NCBI GenBank assembly: GCA_025618425.1
Contig: CM046832.1
Coordinates: 61,784,108-61,848,107, forward strand
From: Heliocidaris tuberculata
Lineage: Eukaryota > Echinodermata > Echinoidea > Camarodonta > Echinometridae
Length of the DNA: 64,000 nt
Direction of reading: 5' to 3'
Shown here: piece by piece, positions 13,650 through 26,673 of the stretch
Numbering within the stretch: position 1 is the stretch's first letter
How the letters are laid out: every line of letters starts with the position of its first letter
Position numbers and translations under genes: made by a program
The notes under the pieces: model-generated
The model's database searches: none
Told to the model about the DNA's origin: nothing
Seen by the model: only the letters and a program-made list of their open reading frames with translations

Positions 13650-14060
13650 CTCAGCCGAAGTTTGAGTTCTGGTAAAGGTGTGAGCAGGGAAGTGTAACTA
13701 GAGTTACACTTCCCTGGTGTGAGCTTTCTTTTTTATGCTAGTGTGGAAGAGTATTATATTGGAAATGTCCCCTGAAATGGAATGCTCTTCAAATGCCCAG
13801 ATATTCGAAATATGACTTTAAATAGCTTACAAGTTTGGACAAAACTTTCAAGCCACTTGTGTGCAGTCCCGCATACCCATTTCTGCGTTCACTGCTTTTC
13901 ACTGATTTGATTTTCAGAAAGACTGATTCGATTACTTATCACTTTGATAACTACAAAACCTCCAAATATATGATTATTTTCATATACCACGTAATGTATC
14001 TTTCTCAAACGTTTCTTCTGCATTGCTATCGTATGACCAGAACTCAAGTTCATCTTTTAA
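13650..14060. mobile_element. Family B miniature transposon, copy 1
   Basis: The end ATGACCAGAACTC...TTTTAA and the internal words TCCCCTGAAATGG, ATTCGAAATATGAC and GCAGTCCC match the copies at 26.1, 53.2 and 57.6 kb. A perfect hairpin is inserted near its left end (13,685-13,716). Confidence 0.65.
13685..13716. repeat. Perfect 15-bp inverted repeat with 2-nt spacer
   Basis: CAGGGAAGTGTAACT at 13,685-13,699 is followed after AG by its exact reverse complement at 13,702-13,716. It is absent from the other family B copies. Confidence 0.95.
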
Positions 14061-14126
14061 TAATTCAAAATAGAAGGACATATTTTGTGTATATGCCGAA
14101 CGAATGTCAATAGGAAGTAAAGCAAG

Positions 14127-14703
14127 TTACAGGGCAATCCACCCTTGGTAATAAGATGATTTGTGTGAAAGCAAAAAATTAAGAAAATCAGGATGGTGAA
14201 AGTTTGAAATAAATCGGAAAAGGAATAAGAGAGTTATGGATGTTTTAAAAAATTAGATCACTTCATCTATGCGAATCTCAAATTGGTAACTTGGTGAGTC
14301 GATTGTGACATACTTGTGGATAATTCTCCCGTTTGTCGTACACAAAACTATCATTAATTTGCGGTTTTCTCCGAAGCGCCTTTATCCTCAGGGCAGTACT
14401 CAAAATATATTGTAGATAGCATATTGTTATTATAGGTCCTCATGAAAGAAAAAGATCCTACTGAGTAATCATGGTTTTATCCTGAACAATTGACACTTTA
14501 GTCATTTTGTATGTGGGAGCAAATGGGGGAAATTACGCATTCGGCCAATTTGAAATTCCTATATGTATAACGATTACAACTTTCAAAAATTCATAACTTT
14601 CTTATAGCTTGTCTGATTTCGTTCAAACTTTCACCAATCTGCTTTTCTGATTTTTCCTCTTTCTTTCAGAGCAACTTCCCATAAAAGTTGGATGTCCCTT
14701 TAA
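14127..14703. mobile_element. Family A foldback miniature transposon, copy 2
   Basis: It has the same structure as the 7.66 kb copy, in the same orientation. The left boundary reads TTAC (one change from TTAA) and the right boundary is TTAA. It starts 67 bp after family B copy 1 ends. Confidence 0.8.
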
Positions 14704-17700
14704 AGATAATGGTCGACTGGGCCTTCCAACATGTCCAATAGAATATGTAAATTACTCATCAAGTGGAATTCCGTGTAGATTTTCTTTCTTTTTTTTTCAA
14801 TCTATATAATTTTCAGAAAGTTTTCTTTAAATTAAATTTTGTTGGGGCATTTTTTGTAAATGCTTCGTTGCAATTAGCACTTTGAACGACCCTTCTCTCT
14901 AATTCCATAACTAGAACAAAACAGAAAAATAGTTACTTCTGTGATATGACCATTCTACATTAGAATTGATTTTCAAAGAGGATCATACATCCCGAACACG
15001 TATACACCCCGGGTGTTCCAACCTGGTTCTCTGTTTCTCATATAAATGACATCGTGTGTGATGTTACTATCTTTATATCGTCTGCATGAACGACCAAACG
15101 TAAAACAAGAGTTTTATCCACAGCTTTCAGAACGATATAACTCGTCATGCAGTGTCATTTATCGATACACAACGGCTCTGCAAGGGCTGAGCTGGAACAA
15201 AAACAAGTCCTAGACAATAACGATTCTTTGGCCGGAATTATGGCTGAATTTCATTGAGTGGTAATTTTCAGCTAGAAAATAAACCCTGCTTTATATCTGG
15301 CGTCGATCATGGAAAATGTTGTGATCCATACCATGTAAAAATTCACAAAGCAATCCTATCGGCTACTTTTTCAGCAAACTTGGAAACCGTTGGTCAATAC
15401 GACTTGGTCGTTTCATGTGGCAAATTTTGTGTCCGAGAAAGATCTCGGTAAAATTGAATTGAAGCTGTAATTGCCAGGTCTTAGACCATCAGAACATCGA
15501 TCGAAAGTCGAAACCCTAATCATAATGAAAAGTTCGATTGGTTATTTTGACCTGGACAGACATACCAATTGTATCTTTTAACGAATATTTCGTTTTCTTT
15601 CTTTTAAAAAAAGATCAAATATAATTATTCCGAAAATCGAATTGTAAAACAACAAGTGGGACAATTTTATCTTTCGGATTAGAATGTGTCCAATGCTTGA
15701 AAACTTGTATTTGAATATCAAATATCAGACATTTTAAAAACCTTGCTTTGATATTTTTGTGAATAAGAAATCTCAAAAGTACAATGGATTTCTAGGAAGG
15801 CGACTTCCCATGAACCTAATGATGATCAATAATTTCTTCCCATCTAACTTGTATCTTGTATAAATGCCAAAAATAACTCATATACTAATACACAGCAAAC
15901 GTTTTTTTATTTTTTTCATCATGTTTATGAAAAAATATAAATGTATAGTATGATGTCTTTCGAGCCCTCAAATAAGATAAAGACGAGACCATTGATCTTC
16001 ATTATTATAATATTCATAGAGGCCCACAGACTTTCAAAATTTATTAAACCTCATCCTCATATTACATTAAATCATACAGATCGGACGAAACTGAAATAGA
16101 CCCAATAATATATTACATGAAGATCGAATAACTCTTTGTCTTGAGCAGTTTCAAGAAACACTAATAATAACTGATCTTGCAGGCTTCCTCTAATTCCGAC
16201 AAGTATATATGACAGGATATACGTACGCGAATGGTATAGGCCTAGTGTGTATTCGTCAAGTAAAATCTAAGTAATTACCAGTCATTTTTAATAGAGCTTG
16301 ATAACGAATTTTAATCTAAATTTGCCTCTTCTAAAGTTGTTAATTCTAATATTAATTTTTAAAATGTGCCAAAGAAAAACAAAGCCAGTAGAAATGTTAC
16401 ATCAATAGTTGCATATATTTTTTTATAATAATTTAAATGACTTTATTCATAGTTTATTATAGATTGAGGATTGCCATAAAATAACAATGTGAGCATATTA
16501 TTTTTTGTCTTCAAAGACACACCCTCCAAATTGCTGTAAGGAAGACATAAAGAATAATTATGTGATCAATACAATTTTGAAGATCTACTTATTTTATTTA
16601 TAGAGAACATGGATTGTTACATGTTTTATTATCTCAACCAGTCTCTTTGAAGTATTTCATTATTGTTTAATTGGCCCATAGTGGAGAAGAATGTGAAGCG
16701 CTTTGTAACGGCAAGGAAAGGGCGCTATTCTAACTACTTTATCATGTTTGTGGATTGGATGGATTCAGATTTTGGGGGATTTTCTTTTCTTTTTTTTTCA
16801 GATTTAGATTTTATTTCATTTCATTTTCATTTTTTCAAAGTATATAACAATAACTATTGTGCTATTGATAATATACAAAACAATATATAAACAAATCATT
16901 TTCGATTATTACAAGCAAAATAAAGAGCATTAACATTTGAGTTGTAAGAAAAAAATGACAGCAGTGAAGACTACATTATATTAATTATATGATAATGAAA
17001 AAATGAGGATTGATGCAATGACTTGGGGGAAAAAAGAAAATAATTGTTTTCATGTTTTACTTCTAACAGGGTGTCATTCCTGCTCACGAGACAACAATGC
17101 AGTTCATAATTATGACTAGCGTGAGAAGAAAATATATAAGAAAGGGTAATTAAACTGTAATTAAATTGTGTAAGTTCTCTGTAAGTTCCTGTGTAAGTTC
17201 CGAGGTTGGATAGAGATAGGTATTAATAACTATTAACGGTGTAAACCTTTTCAACATTATCATGATTATCCCCATTTCCCTTGTCCAATATTCAAAAAAA
17301 AAATCGCGTTGAAATTCTTCACCTTTATAGAGATAATGATGTCATTTTGATGCAGTTTAAATCGTAATTATTTCAACATGTAAAACCAGAAAATGCATGT
17401 CACACAATATATACAAAATTGCAGTAGGTACATGGCCATGTATGATGTGCATGCAACATACGAAAATAAGTTGCATATGTTTGCTTTGTGTATGTAAATT
17501 ACTGTTTCACACAATTATATAAATCGACGTTTCTTTGTATTATAATATATGATATCGCAGAACCATGCATGTCGAGAAATTGCAATTAGTAAAGTATTAA
17601 AACCCCAGTATCCACCAATATTACAGATTGATCTATAAGAACATGGCATCCATAAATCCGACCCCCCCCCCCCAGTTTAAACACATAACAGAAAAAAAAA

Positions 17701-17870
17701 AAATGATGAGCCGAGCTATGGTATAGTTCATACCTAATGGCCTCTGGTTTTATTTAATCTATTCTCGATAAGCATTATAATGAAATAACAAATAACATGA
17801 TATGATGGAATGTCATAAAAATGTTCATTTTGAAGAAAAAATTAATTATATCACACAGAGGGCCTTTTAC
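14704..17870. other. Gene-free AT-rich DNA
   Basis: No gene, RNA or complete transposon is supported. The patch at 15.0-15.45 kb has a short open frame with no family resemblance. Poly-C and poly-A runs occur near 17.66-17.70 kb. Confidence 0.55.
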
Positions 17871-17879
17871 CTTTATAAT

Positions 17880-18260
17880 GTCGCAGATGACATGAGTGTG
17901 ACGAGATAAATAGTACGTACTGTATCCCAGCAAGCGGTATCAAGAACACCTCAATACATGTCCAGCTATATTCCAATCTGCTCTGTGGCGACTGAAAAAT
18001 TTAATCTTATTACACTCGTGGAATCTTTCGCCTTCATCTTTAAAAGAAAAGAACCGTGGGAATTAAAATCACCACGTGACTGACTATCCTCCATCTTTTA
18101 TAGACGGGCAGTAATTTTTGAGAGAGTGGAACGAGAAAGCATTGAAACTCTAAAACGGTTTATGGGCACAGAGTGACTATAAGTGCGATTTAACGACGTG
18201 ATAATCAACGTTTGTCATAAATAGCGCTTATTTATGTTCCTATCATGATTTGTGATAGGA
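17880..18260. promoter_or_regulatory. Candidate distal regulatory block, 3' side of the gene
   Basis: This low-repeat stretch contains clustered posterior-Hox/Cdx-like words (CTTTTATAG, GTTTATGG, CATAAATAG, TTTATG) and a CACGTGAC E-box. Such clustering suits an auto- or cross-regulated Hox enhancer, but the motifs are short and the DNA is AT-rich. Confidence 0.25.
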
Positions 18261-18417
18261 AATACTAAAACATTTGTTTTCAGAATGAACCGGAACAATG
18301 TACATTTAATGTATGGGGGATTGATTTACGCTTCGAACCTACCAAATGACGACTATTTGGTGCTTAATCAATATCTAAATTGCTATTAAAATTACATTAT
18401 TTCTGGTCATGAAGTAA

Positions 18418-18485
18418 AAAAAAAACAACAACAACAACAAAAAACAAAACAAAAACAAAACAAAAACAAAACAAAAACAAAACTA
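18418..18485. repeat. CAA/CAAAA simple repeat
   Basis: A run of A followed by ACAAC and AAAAC units. Confidence 0.9.
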
Positions 18486-18627
18486 ACGAACAAAACATGG
18501 GGATATTTTGTAAATGACAAGAAGCTGATCATTTTTTACTGTTTTATGAAAAATGAACCTTAAGAACGTTAATTAATAAATCTCCAGCTCCAAGCATAAT
18601 TAATTTAGTGTTTCTCGGCTAATTTAC

Positions 18628-19231
18628 TTGAAGGGCAATCCAACCTTGGTAATGAGATGATTTGTGAGAAAGCAGAAAAATAAGAAAAACTGGATGGTGA
18701 AAGTTTGAAAGAAATCGGACAAGGAATAAGAAAGTTATGGATGTTTGAAAAATGAGATCACTACATCTATGGGAATCTCAAATTGGCAATTTGGTGATTC
18801 AATTGTGACATGTTTGTGGACAACTCTCCCATTTGTCGTGCACAAAAATATCATTAATTATTTTGCGGTTTTCTTCGAGGTGCTTTTACCCTCGGGGCAG
18901 TACTCAAAATGTATTGGAGATAGCATATTGTTATAGGTCCTCATGAAAGAAAGAGATCCTACTGAGTAATACGTTTTGAAAAAAGTGACATTTTAATCAT
19001 TTTGTGTGTTGGAGTGAATGGGGGAGTTGTCCACAGCTGCATCACTGTGACATTACCCATTCGGCCAATTTGAAATTCCCATATGTACAGTGATTACAAC
19101 TTTCAAAAATTCATAACTTTCTTATTGCTTGTCCGATTTCGTTCAAACTTTCACCAATCTGCTTCTCTGATTTTTCCTCTTTCTTTCAAAGCAATATGTA
19201 ATAAGGTTGGATTTCCCTTTTTTCCCTTTAA
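18628..19231. mobile_element. Family A foldback miniature transposon, copy 3
   Basis: The left boundary is TTGA followed by AGGGCAATCC. The right end has a small duplication of TTTCCCTTT before TTAA (19,228-19,231). The internal order is the same as in the other copies. Confidence 0.8.
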
Positions 19232-19554
19232 AATTTATTTTAAAAAGGAAAAGAAAACAATTGAACTATTTATATAACTCGATAACCACTCGAAAGCTCG
19301 GGAAAGATTGAACTGATATTTAAAAAAAAAAATTAACAAAGAACATAACGATAATAGAAACCAATAGACAAAAGTGGTCTTGTAAAAGGCTCTTATCATT
19401 GGAGCATGAAGCAGTGACCAAAAGATCTTTTCAACGTAAAAAAAAAATGTTCACCATTTTTATTCTTATTCTTTTGTAAACAAAATGTTAGATCAAAATC
19501 ATTTATTATCGTAAAATAATTAATAAAAGGTGTCATCTGAACTTTTGAAAAGTA

Positions 19555-19730
19555 AGTTCAGGTAAGTTCCATGTATCTGCCTCTCAAGGTATTATAATAA
19601 TTATGGATTGATGTCTTACCTAACGGAACTAGCGCACCGACCGAGTCTCGAACCAGGGACCTTCCATTTCGAAGACTTAACAACTGGAACGTTTGTAAGC
19701 CTACCTTTGTGCTTGCAGGTATTTGTATAA
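19555..19730 (-). mobile_element. tRNA-derived SINE remnant
   Basis: On the minus strand a polymerase III B-box-like GGTTCGAGACT (19,644-19,654) follows an anticodon-arm-like CTTCGAAATGGAAG. After it comes TTAGGTAAGACATCAATCC, which resembles the body of deuterostome tRNA-derived SINEs. The A box is eroded, so this is not a working tRNA gene. Confidence 0.5.
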
Positions 19731-19731
19731 C

Positions 19732-22120
19732 GAGCAATCGCACAGAGAGTTGTCCTCACCTAAAACATTATGTCAACTCATCTACAAAGAAGTCTTTTGA
19801 TATATGATGGTTACATTAACTAATTAGTCAATCTTCATTATACACAATATAATGGTGATCAGAGGCACGCAAAAATTCGAGTGACAACTTTTGTTCCGTT
19901 GATCACTGATAATCTGAGATCGGACAATATTATATATTATTCTACTGCACATGATGTGCGCAAAATACTCCCAATCCATTAGCATCCCATTCTTTGAATT
20001 GAAAACACAAACATGACAAAAGTGATTACAAGAAATTAATGACTCATTAAGTGAATTCATAAAATTCGGACATTGGAAACTTATTAAGCAAGTAAGAAGG
20101 AAACCCTCCAATAGAATGACCAGAAGGGATTACTCCATTAATCAAAGGCTCTCTATTCAAAACATATCCACTCTGCGGGCAATAATCTCATTACCCGTGA
20201 AGCAATTCCAAATGTTTTTGTCATGGGAAATGGTTTTGCTTGTTTAAATTGCCCAAAAGCGGTGTTTTAAAGAAAATTGGTGGGGGGGGGGGGGGGAGGG
20301 GGGAGGGGGAACAAAAACAAATACGAAAAAACTAAAACAAACATATCCCTAGCGTATATCATTAAATTTGTGTAATCTGCCATATAATGTGACAGGTCTA
20401 TTTCTGTTATTGGTTTTCAACCTGAGGTTCAAACGTATAATTGATAATTGATATTGTCTTAGTTTGATTGCATTTGATTGAAATATGGTTTGCTATTGTA
20501 TAAAAAAAAGTTTAATAGTATTGTTGCAGTTCTACTGCAGTTCGTTTGATAATTCTTCCCAGTACAAATAAGCGATGCTCTCGCGTCCAAGTATTTGAAA
20601 AGTTTGAATGCTCATACGATGTATTATTTTTTTTTTTGCTTCTGTTGGAAAACAAAATTCTGTCACCGTCATGTCCACGACACGATCGATCGACTGATCA
20701 GATGTCCACGAACAGACGTCCACTTTGAACGCAGAGGGAGCAAGACAAGATTGTCGTGCTATCGGCAGAAGCTTCAGTTTGTCTAAGCACGTTGAATATT
20801 TCATCACGTTTGAAATGTGTTTTCCATTGAAAGGGTATGTCACCAATGCTACGTTAGTTATCTGGTGATTAGATTTTAGGAAACAATTTACATTAATTAC
20901 AGTCGGTGTTGGCAAAGATACTGTAGGCCTAAACAACACTGAGTATGCCTACTTCTACTGATGTATTCCGTGCTGTGTATGGCAAAATTGACTGTCGTTG
21001 TTGATTAATATCAGAATTATTTTGAAATGTTACAGTTTTGTTATATCACTACATTCGCACCCCGGCCCCCATCCCCACCCCCCACCCCTCTCTCTCTATC
21101 TATCTTTCCCCTTATCAGACTCTGCTTGCCTATATTTCTCCTTTCTCTCTGTCTCTGTCCATTTATCTTCCTCCCCTTTTATTCTTTGTAACTCTGTATC
21201 TTCCTCTAACTCGAACTCGAAATATTTGTATACTATCTATGAATTTATTTATCCAGTAATCACTTTATCTGGGTATTCTGCAATAATACCAGTATTATAT
21301 TGATTTTTTTATTTGTTTGTTTGTTTTTCTAGTATGAAATCTAGTATGAAATCTAGTATTTCTGTCTTCTATTTATTATCATAAAAAGGATTTTAATTTC
21401 TCCATCGATGTCTTGACCCTGCAGTTTCTTTTGAATGGTAACACACGATCAACAAACAGAAAAGAGTTCTACAGTAAAGATAGGCGGTGCGTGGTGGAAG
21501 CTACTGTATTCACATAGATCGCTCATCTTCGAAAGTCCACAGATTCCAAACTTCTCTCGCCCGGGTTTGAAACTGTTACAATCTCAGTTTAGTTTGCGTA
21601 TAGTCTCCACGCAGGTAAACATTGTCGCTATGTTTTGGTTCCGGGGTCACATAGTATTTCTTGGTTCACGTCCAGGATCGTAAAAATTCATCTTTCCTCA
21701 GGAGTCAACGACCAGTTTTATGACCTGAACTTTAACCTCTCGCAATCCATATATAGCGTCTGTCAAGAGGGGGCGTAAAGCATTTTCTTTTTGTTATCTC
21801 GCGATCTGTTTGAGTTATGAACTTCGTTAGTGTGTGATAAATATAAGATGGTTGTTCTTGTTGCACGAATGACTGTGCTTGATTAATTGCTGTTAAAATC
21901 AAAGATATATCGATCGTTACATTTATTTTATGTTTCGGAATTTAAGATCTGGCAGTCATTCTAATTCGATATTGATAATGATTGATTTCGATATAATATT
22001 AAATATCTAATTATTCATTTATTGTGATTAATTAAGAGGAGTGCTCTCAAGTTTCTGCAGATGTCTTTCAATGAAATGGTCTCAGTATTTATTTGGACAA
22101 ATGACTTCTCCATCACAACA
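19732..22120. other. Gene-free DNA with simple repeats
   Basis: It contains a long G run near 20,282-20,310, a pyrimidine-rich tract at 21.06-21.2 kb and a duplicated ATGAAATCTAGT word near 21,334-21,357. The frames at 20.53-20.94 kb and 21.43-21.68 kb match no family I know. Confidence 0.5.
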
Positions 22121-22134
22121 TCAAGGGCATACAT

Positions 22135-22333
22135 AATCATCACTATCATGATGATGATTATCATCATCATCATCACCCTCATCGTCATCATCACCATCAT
22201 CATTATCATAATCATAATCATCATCATCATCATCATCATCATCATTACCATCATCATCATCGTCACCATCATCATCACCATCATCACCATCATCATCACC
22301 ATTATCATCACCATCACCATCATCAGCAGCACT

Positions 22334-22335
<2 letters not shown>
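22135..22335. repeat. ATC/CAT triplet microsatellite
   Basis: Imperfect CAT triplets with occasional CAC and ATT interruptions. They create spurious poly-Ile, poly-Met and poly-His frames on both strands. Confidence 0.97.

Positions 22336-22337
<2 letters not shown>

Positions 22338-22370
<33 letters not shown>
22338..22370. repeat. CAG triplet run
   Basis: Eleven perfect CAG units directly follow the CAT tract. Confidence 0.97.
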
Positions 22371-22372
<2 letters not shown>

Positions 22373-22439
22373 CCTTATTTATCACCATTATCATTACTAA
22401 AACAAATACCACAAACATCGGTATCACTATCTATGAAGT

Positions 22440-22692
22440 ATCGTCACTTTCATCAACAGCAATAACGTCATCATAATCATTAGTATCATCAGCAGCAGCA
22501 TAATCTTCATCATTATTGGCACCATCACCAACAGCATCATGAATAAAACTTGTATCATCATCATTATCATCATTAACAGTAGCATTTATCAAAAATGTTA
22601 TGATAATCATTATTGACATCGTGGTCATATCGTGTTCATCCTTCTCCTCATCATCCTCATCCTCATCAATTATCATCACTATCACTATCATG

Positions 22693-22756
<64 letters not shown>

Positions 22757-22765
22757 CCATCACCG
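22440..22765. repeat. CAT/TCA triplet microsatellite, second block
   Basis: An imperfect TCA-rich stretch ending in a long pure CAT run (about 22,708-22,756). Confidence 0.95.
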
Positions 22766-22769
22766 TCAT

Positions 22770-23750
22770 CATCCACAACAAATATCTCTATGTACATGTA
22801 TATGTATAAATATTCAAGTCCGCAATTAACTGTTTACCCCTTTCATGTGATACGGCATATAAGTGGGTTTGCCGAACTGTTTTCTTCAAGGAAATTTAAC
22901 AAATGGTGTAAATAAACATAAAAGGTAAGATATTGGGATATATCAATATTCCTCAATAATGTCTTAGTATTCAATTTTGAATAATCATCATGTATTTTCC
23001 TCCAAATATAGTTGCAGTGTATTGCGGACCGATTAGGCGACTAGAGATGATATTTTCATGTTTTCACAAATTCATATAGGTGATGTATTTGGTTATTGAT
23101 AATTGATATTGACCAGTGACAATATATTTCGTTCAGGTATTTATTGCTTGTGTAATTTATATTGATAAAAACAATAGGCGTCAACCTCTGAAAACAAGTT
23201 AATTTCAAAATCACATGGAACTAAATACTGATCACAACTTTAATAGATAGTTCACATTCAATTTTATACATCAATACAATACAATGCCCATGGGACAGCA
23301 AACAGATACGTGTTCACACACTACATGGTTCTTTACAAGATGAACTTCCTTACAAAATGAACACAGTCCTAATAATATACAAACTGAACACGTCTTTGGT
23401 TTGAATATCATACAAGGTATAGTGTAATAATTTACAGGATCTTTCAGTATGTTTCACTTCCGTTATTAATTGCCGATACGAAGTGAGACCCGCATGTGCT
23501 ACTGAGGCCTTCAATTATTAACTAATCATTATTAAGAAAATTAACCAAGCACTAATCATCAACATGGTATAATTGCTGCTTCCTTTACAACGTGAAATTC
23601 AAAGGATAGACTTCGTAAATAACACTTTCAAATAGCCAATCTAAATGGGGGGGGGGGGGGGGGGGGTGAACTTTTCAGACAACCCCAGTCCAACATGTTA
23701 GCTTAATATGATAAACCGCAATAAGGACTAACCCGTATGTAATACAATGA
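22770..23750. other. Gene-free AT-rich DNA
   Basis: I see no gene. A pure G run of about 20 bases lies at about 23,647-23,666. ACACAAT-type words and CA-rich patches occur at 23.27-23.4 kb. Confidence 0.55.
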
Positions 23751-23754
23751 TAGT

Positions 23755-24610
23755 TATGCCCTTTGCACACGAGACGTCATTAGCTGACCTAGCACTGCGC
23801 CAGTGACTGGTAAAGTCTTTAAACGCGCATTGTTAGGGTGTCATCGATAAAAAAAAGCAAAATTAACAGTGCAACATTGGGTTAAAATACTTTTCACAAG
23901 CTCGATTAGCACAGGTAATAACGCAATTGAAATGTCGCATCATTATTTTGCCGACGCTTGGACCACGTCAGTGAATTGCACGGTATTTTGCACGTCGTGA
24001 AAGAGTGATATCATTTCAAAAGTAATTGCAAAATGAAGTGTAAACAATACTTTTAATAACTAGCGTACGGGTGAATTACCTTCACAGACTCGATTAGCGC
24101 AGGTATTAATGCAATCAAAATGACACCTCGAGTACAACCGGCAAAAGAGAGCTGGCAACAGTGGATGAGAAAGGCGTGTGCCATGAAAAATAGTTAAGCC
24201 CGGCGATGCGTCATTTGCTGTCGCTAGGACGGCGTCAGTGACTTGTACGGTCTCTTGCGCCTCATGAAAGAGTGATGCCGTTTAAAAATTGATTGCAACA
24301 TGAACAGTACAAATAATGCTTTGAATAACTGGTGTGTGGGTAAATTACCCTCACATGCTCGATTAACGCAGGTCCTGACGCAATCGGAATGACGCCTCGT
24401 GTGAGCCCAGCTTTATGCTCATCGCACATGAAGCGTCATTTGACTGCGTCAGTGACTGACATTGTGAATGCAAATGCAAAGGGAATGCAACATTTAAAAT
24501 ACAACATTTTTTGCATTGAATGACTAGCGCAAGCACATTCGTAGGCTTGATAAACGTTAGTAATAACGCAATCGTAATGACCCTTCATGTGAAACGGGAA
24601 TTTATCGGCG
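23755..24610. repeat. Degenerate long-period tandem array (about four units)
   Basis: The word CTCGATTAGC.CAGGTAATAACGCAAT recurs, diverged, at 23,901, 24,089, 24,358 and 24,546, spaced 188, 269 and 188 bases. Between these, CGTCAGTGAC-like words recur near 23,800, 23,967, 24,233 and 24,446. The array is more GC- and CpG-rich than its flanks. The third unit has about 80 extra bases. Confidence 0.7.
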
Positions 24611-24749
24611 TCATTAAAAGAAAGAAAAATTATAGGCGTCATTAAAAGATTTTTTTTCTTCGATTGCCTGAACTCTCATCGAGAGCGTCGAAGACCGCGC
24701 CAATCATTGACGCAGTATATGTCAGCATAATTTTCTCGTTGACAACGGG

Positions 24750-24778
24750 CATTAAAAAAAAAAAAGGGGGGGGGGGAA
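24750..24778. repeat. A-run/G-run junction
   Basis: About twelve A bases run straight into about eleven G bases. Confidence 0.9.
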
Positions 24779-24779
24779 T

Positions 24780-25860
24780 AAGTGCTCATTCGCGATTTTA
24801 TTAACGATATTCTTTGAATCTTAAAATTGCTTTACAAAATAGAAAATAACAAATAACAAATTTTGGTCTTAAGAAAAGTACAATTCCATGTATAATGCAC
24901 CCCTTCCTCTTTTGGGAAGAGTGCCACTGCTAAAAATTATTAAGCATTATTAGTTTGAGCTTATCGTTAAATAGATATACCATGAAAACATAATTATGTT
25001 TCATACTAGTCCACGATTACTATTCTACGGTACATAAACATTATTAACCCGAAGTATCGCAATGGATGCCCTTTTTAAAACAATTATTTCATTTTGTTTG
25101 GGGAGGGGGATAGAAAACGAAGACACACTCACACGCACATCCAATTATTTATAAACACCAGCAGTATATTTTGTAACTTCCTGTAAAGAATCAAATTTTG
25201 TCACTATATATCATTCTTGGCATGAATGAATTTACTGAAAATTCGACATGCTGTGGCAACATAATACTCCGGGTTATTTTCCCCCAAAGAAATAGGGTTA
25301 GGACTAGGGTTGTGATTGAGGCTTTTACCGCCTCTTTGATAACTCTCTTGACACGAAACAGACATCAGATAGTATGGACAGCGAAAAGGGGTCACTAAAG
25401 ATTTGGCGTGGTTAGGGAGACGACCATTGAAGAGTAGAATCGCCTTGTTCGTCAGTCAAAATTAATACAGCCAAAATGGACTCACGTTTTTATCACGCTT
25501 ATTTAGAAAATAAATTCTACTATAGTCCCAGATATTGTGTTCAGAGAGAGGAAAAATCTACATCTACATACGCCTTATGTGGAAGGAATGACAGTGGACC
25601 GGTATGTTCAAATTAGGATACAACCAATAATTCTACTTTTAAAAACCGCTCCATTTTCTCCTTTCAAACCATTTTAGAATTTTATCAAAATATCAGTTAT
25701 ACCAATTACGGAACTAAAGAGCATTCACGTTCTATAATATCTTCGGTCCTTCAATTAGAATATAAATATTTAACCCTCTTAACAGCTTGAGTAACTTTTT
25801 TTTTTCTTTTTTTAAATTTAGATATTATCTTCACTATAATTGGTTCATCAAGGGAAATGT
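24780..25860. other. Gene-free DNA
   Basis: No gene or named repeat is supported. Two divergent telomere-like GGGTTAGG words near 25,296 are isolated. Confidence 0.55.
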
Positions 25861-25867
25861 AATTTGC

Positions 25868-26105
25868 CTGGTTCATCCACTTGACTTTCAAAGAAGAGGT
25901 TGCGAATTCGAATCCTTACCGGTGTGTTGATGACTTTATTGACAAGGTATTTCATCTACCGTGTCTCTCTTGACTTAGATGTGTAGGCCTACTTAGGAAG
26001 AACAAATTATTTGAACGCCCCGAGAGCCATATTTGCAGCCTGGCTTCAGCTGGAGAGATATGAGAGCATCATGAGCTAAATGACGGATTAGTGAGCCTGG
26101 GAAAG
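25868..26105 (+). mobile_element. tRNA-derived SINE remnant
   Basis: A B-box-like GAATTCGAATCC near 25,903-25,914 follows a tRNA-like region. The body reads GACAAGGTATTTCATCTACC and later CAGCCTGGCTTCAGCTGGAG, which resembles the conserved central part of deuterostome SINEs. It directly abuts family B copy 2. Confidence 0.5.
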
Positions 26106-26110
26106 TAGAC

Positions 26111-26495
26111 TTAAAGAGAAGGTGTAGTTCTGGGAGAGGTGAAAACTGATTTTGTGAGCTTTCTCATTCTCTTCATGTCACTTTGGAGGAACATCTCACT
26201 AGAAGTATCCCCTGAAAAGGATTGCTCTTAAAATGCCCTTATATTCGAAATATGACGAGAAATAGGTGAAATGATCGGGCCGAACATTAATGCCACTTGT
26301 GTGTGCAGTCCCATATACCCTTTCCGTGTGCAGGGCATGTGTCTTTCAGCGAGATTGGGTCTATTTCTTATAATTTTGATGATTCCATAACCTCAGAGTA
26401 TAAATCAATTCTTATATAGACATGATCAACCTTTCCCGATTGCTTTGTTTATTTCACAGTGTAATCCCATGGTCAGAACTGAACTTTATCTTTAA
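26111..26495. mobile_element. Family B miniature transposon, copy 2 (best preserved)
   Basis: This is a 385-bp non-coding element with TTAA at both ends and terminal inverted repeats of about 22 bp: left TTAAAGAGAAGGTGTAGTTC, right (reversed) TTAAAGATAAAGTTCAGTTC. As with family A, the TTAA ends suggest a piggyBac-like origin. Confidence 0.7.
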
Positions 26496-26673
26496 GCATG
26501 TTAAGTGAGGATTCAGACAATTACTATGATTATTCTAGTACCGTTTTGGGGCTACTTTACAACCTCATTTGAAAATTCAACCCTACAAAACAGAATATGA
26601 ATAGAAATGTCATATCTTGATCTCATGAAATTTGACGCCCTCGATTGCCAATTAGATCTTTAGCGTAATTATT

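Noticed and set aside
19640..19712. Functional tRNA gene
   Set aside because: The B box is present but the A box and acceptor stem are eroded, and a SINE-like body follows, so a SINE remnant is more likely.
22015..22829. Long poly-Ile, poly-Met and poly-His open frames on both strands
   Set aside because: They are translations of CAT and CAG triplet microsatellites, which remain open in all frames.
23755..24610. CRISPR array
   Set aside because: The units are long, degenerate and unequal, and the genome is clearly eukaryotic.
25290..25315. Telomere-like GGGTTAGG words (also near 36,517)
   Set aside because: Only one or two diverged units are present, far too few for a telomeric tract.
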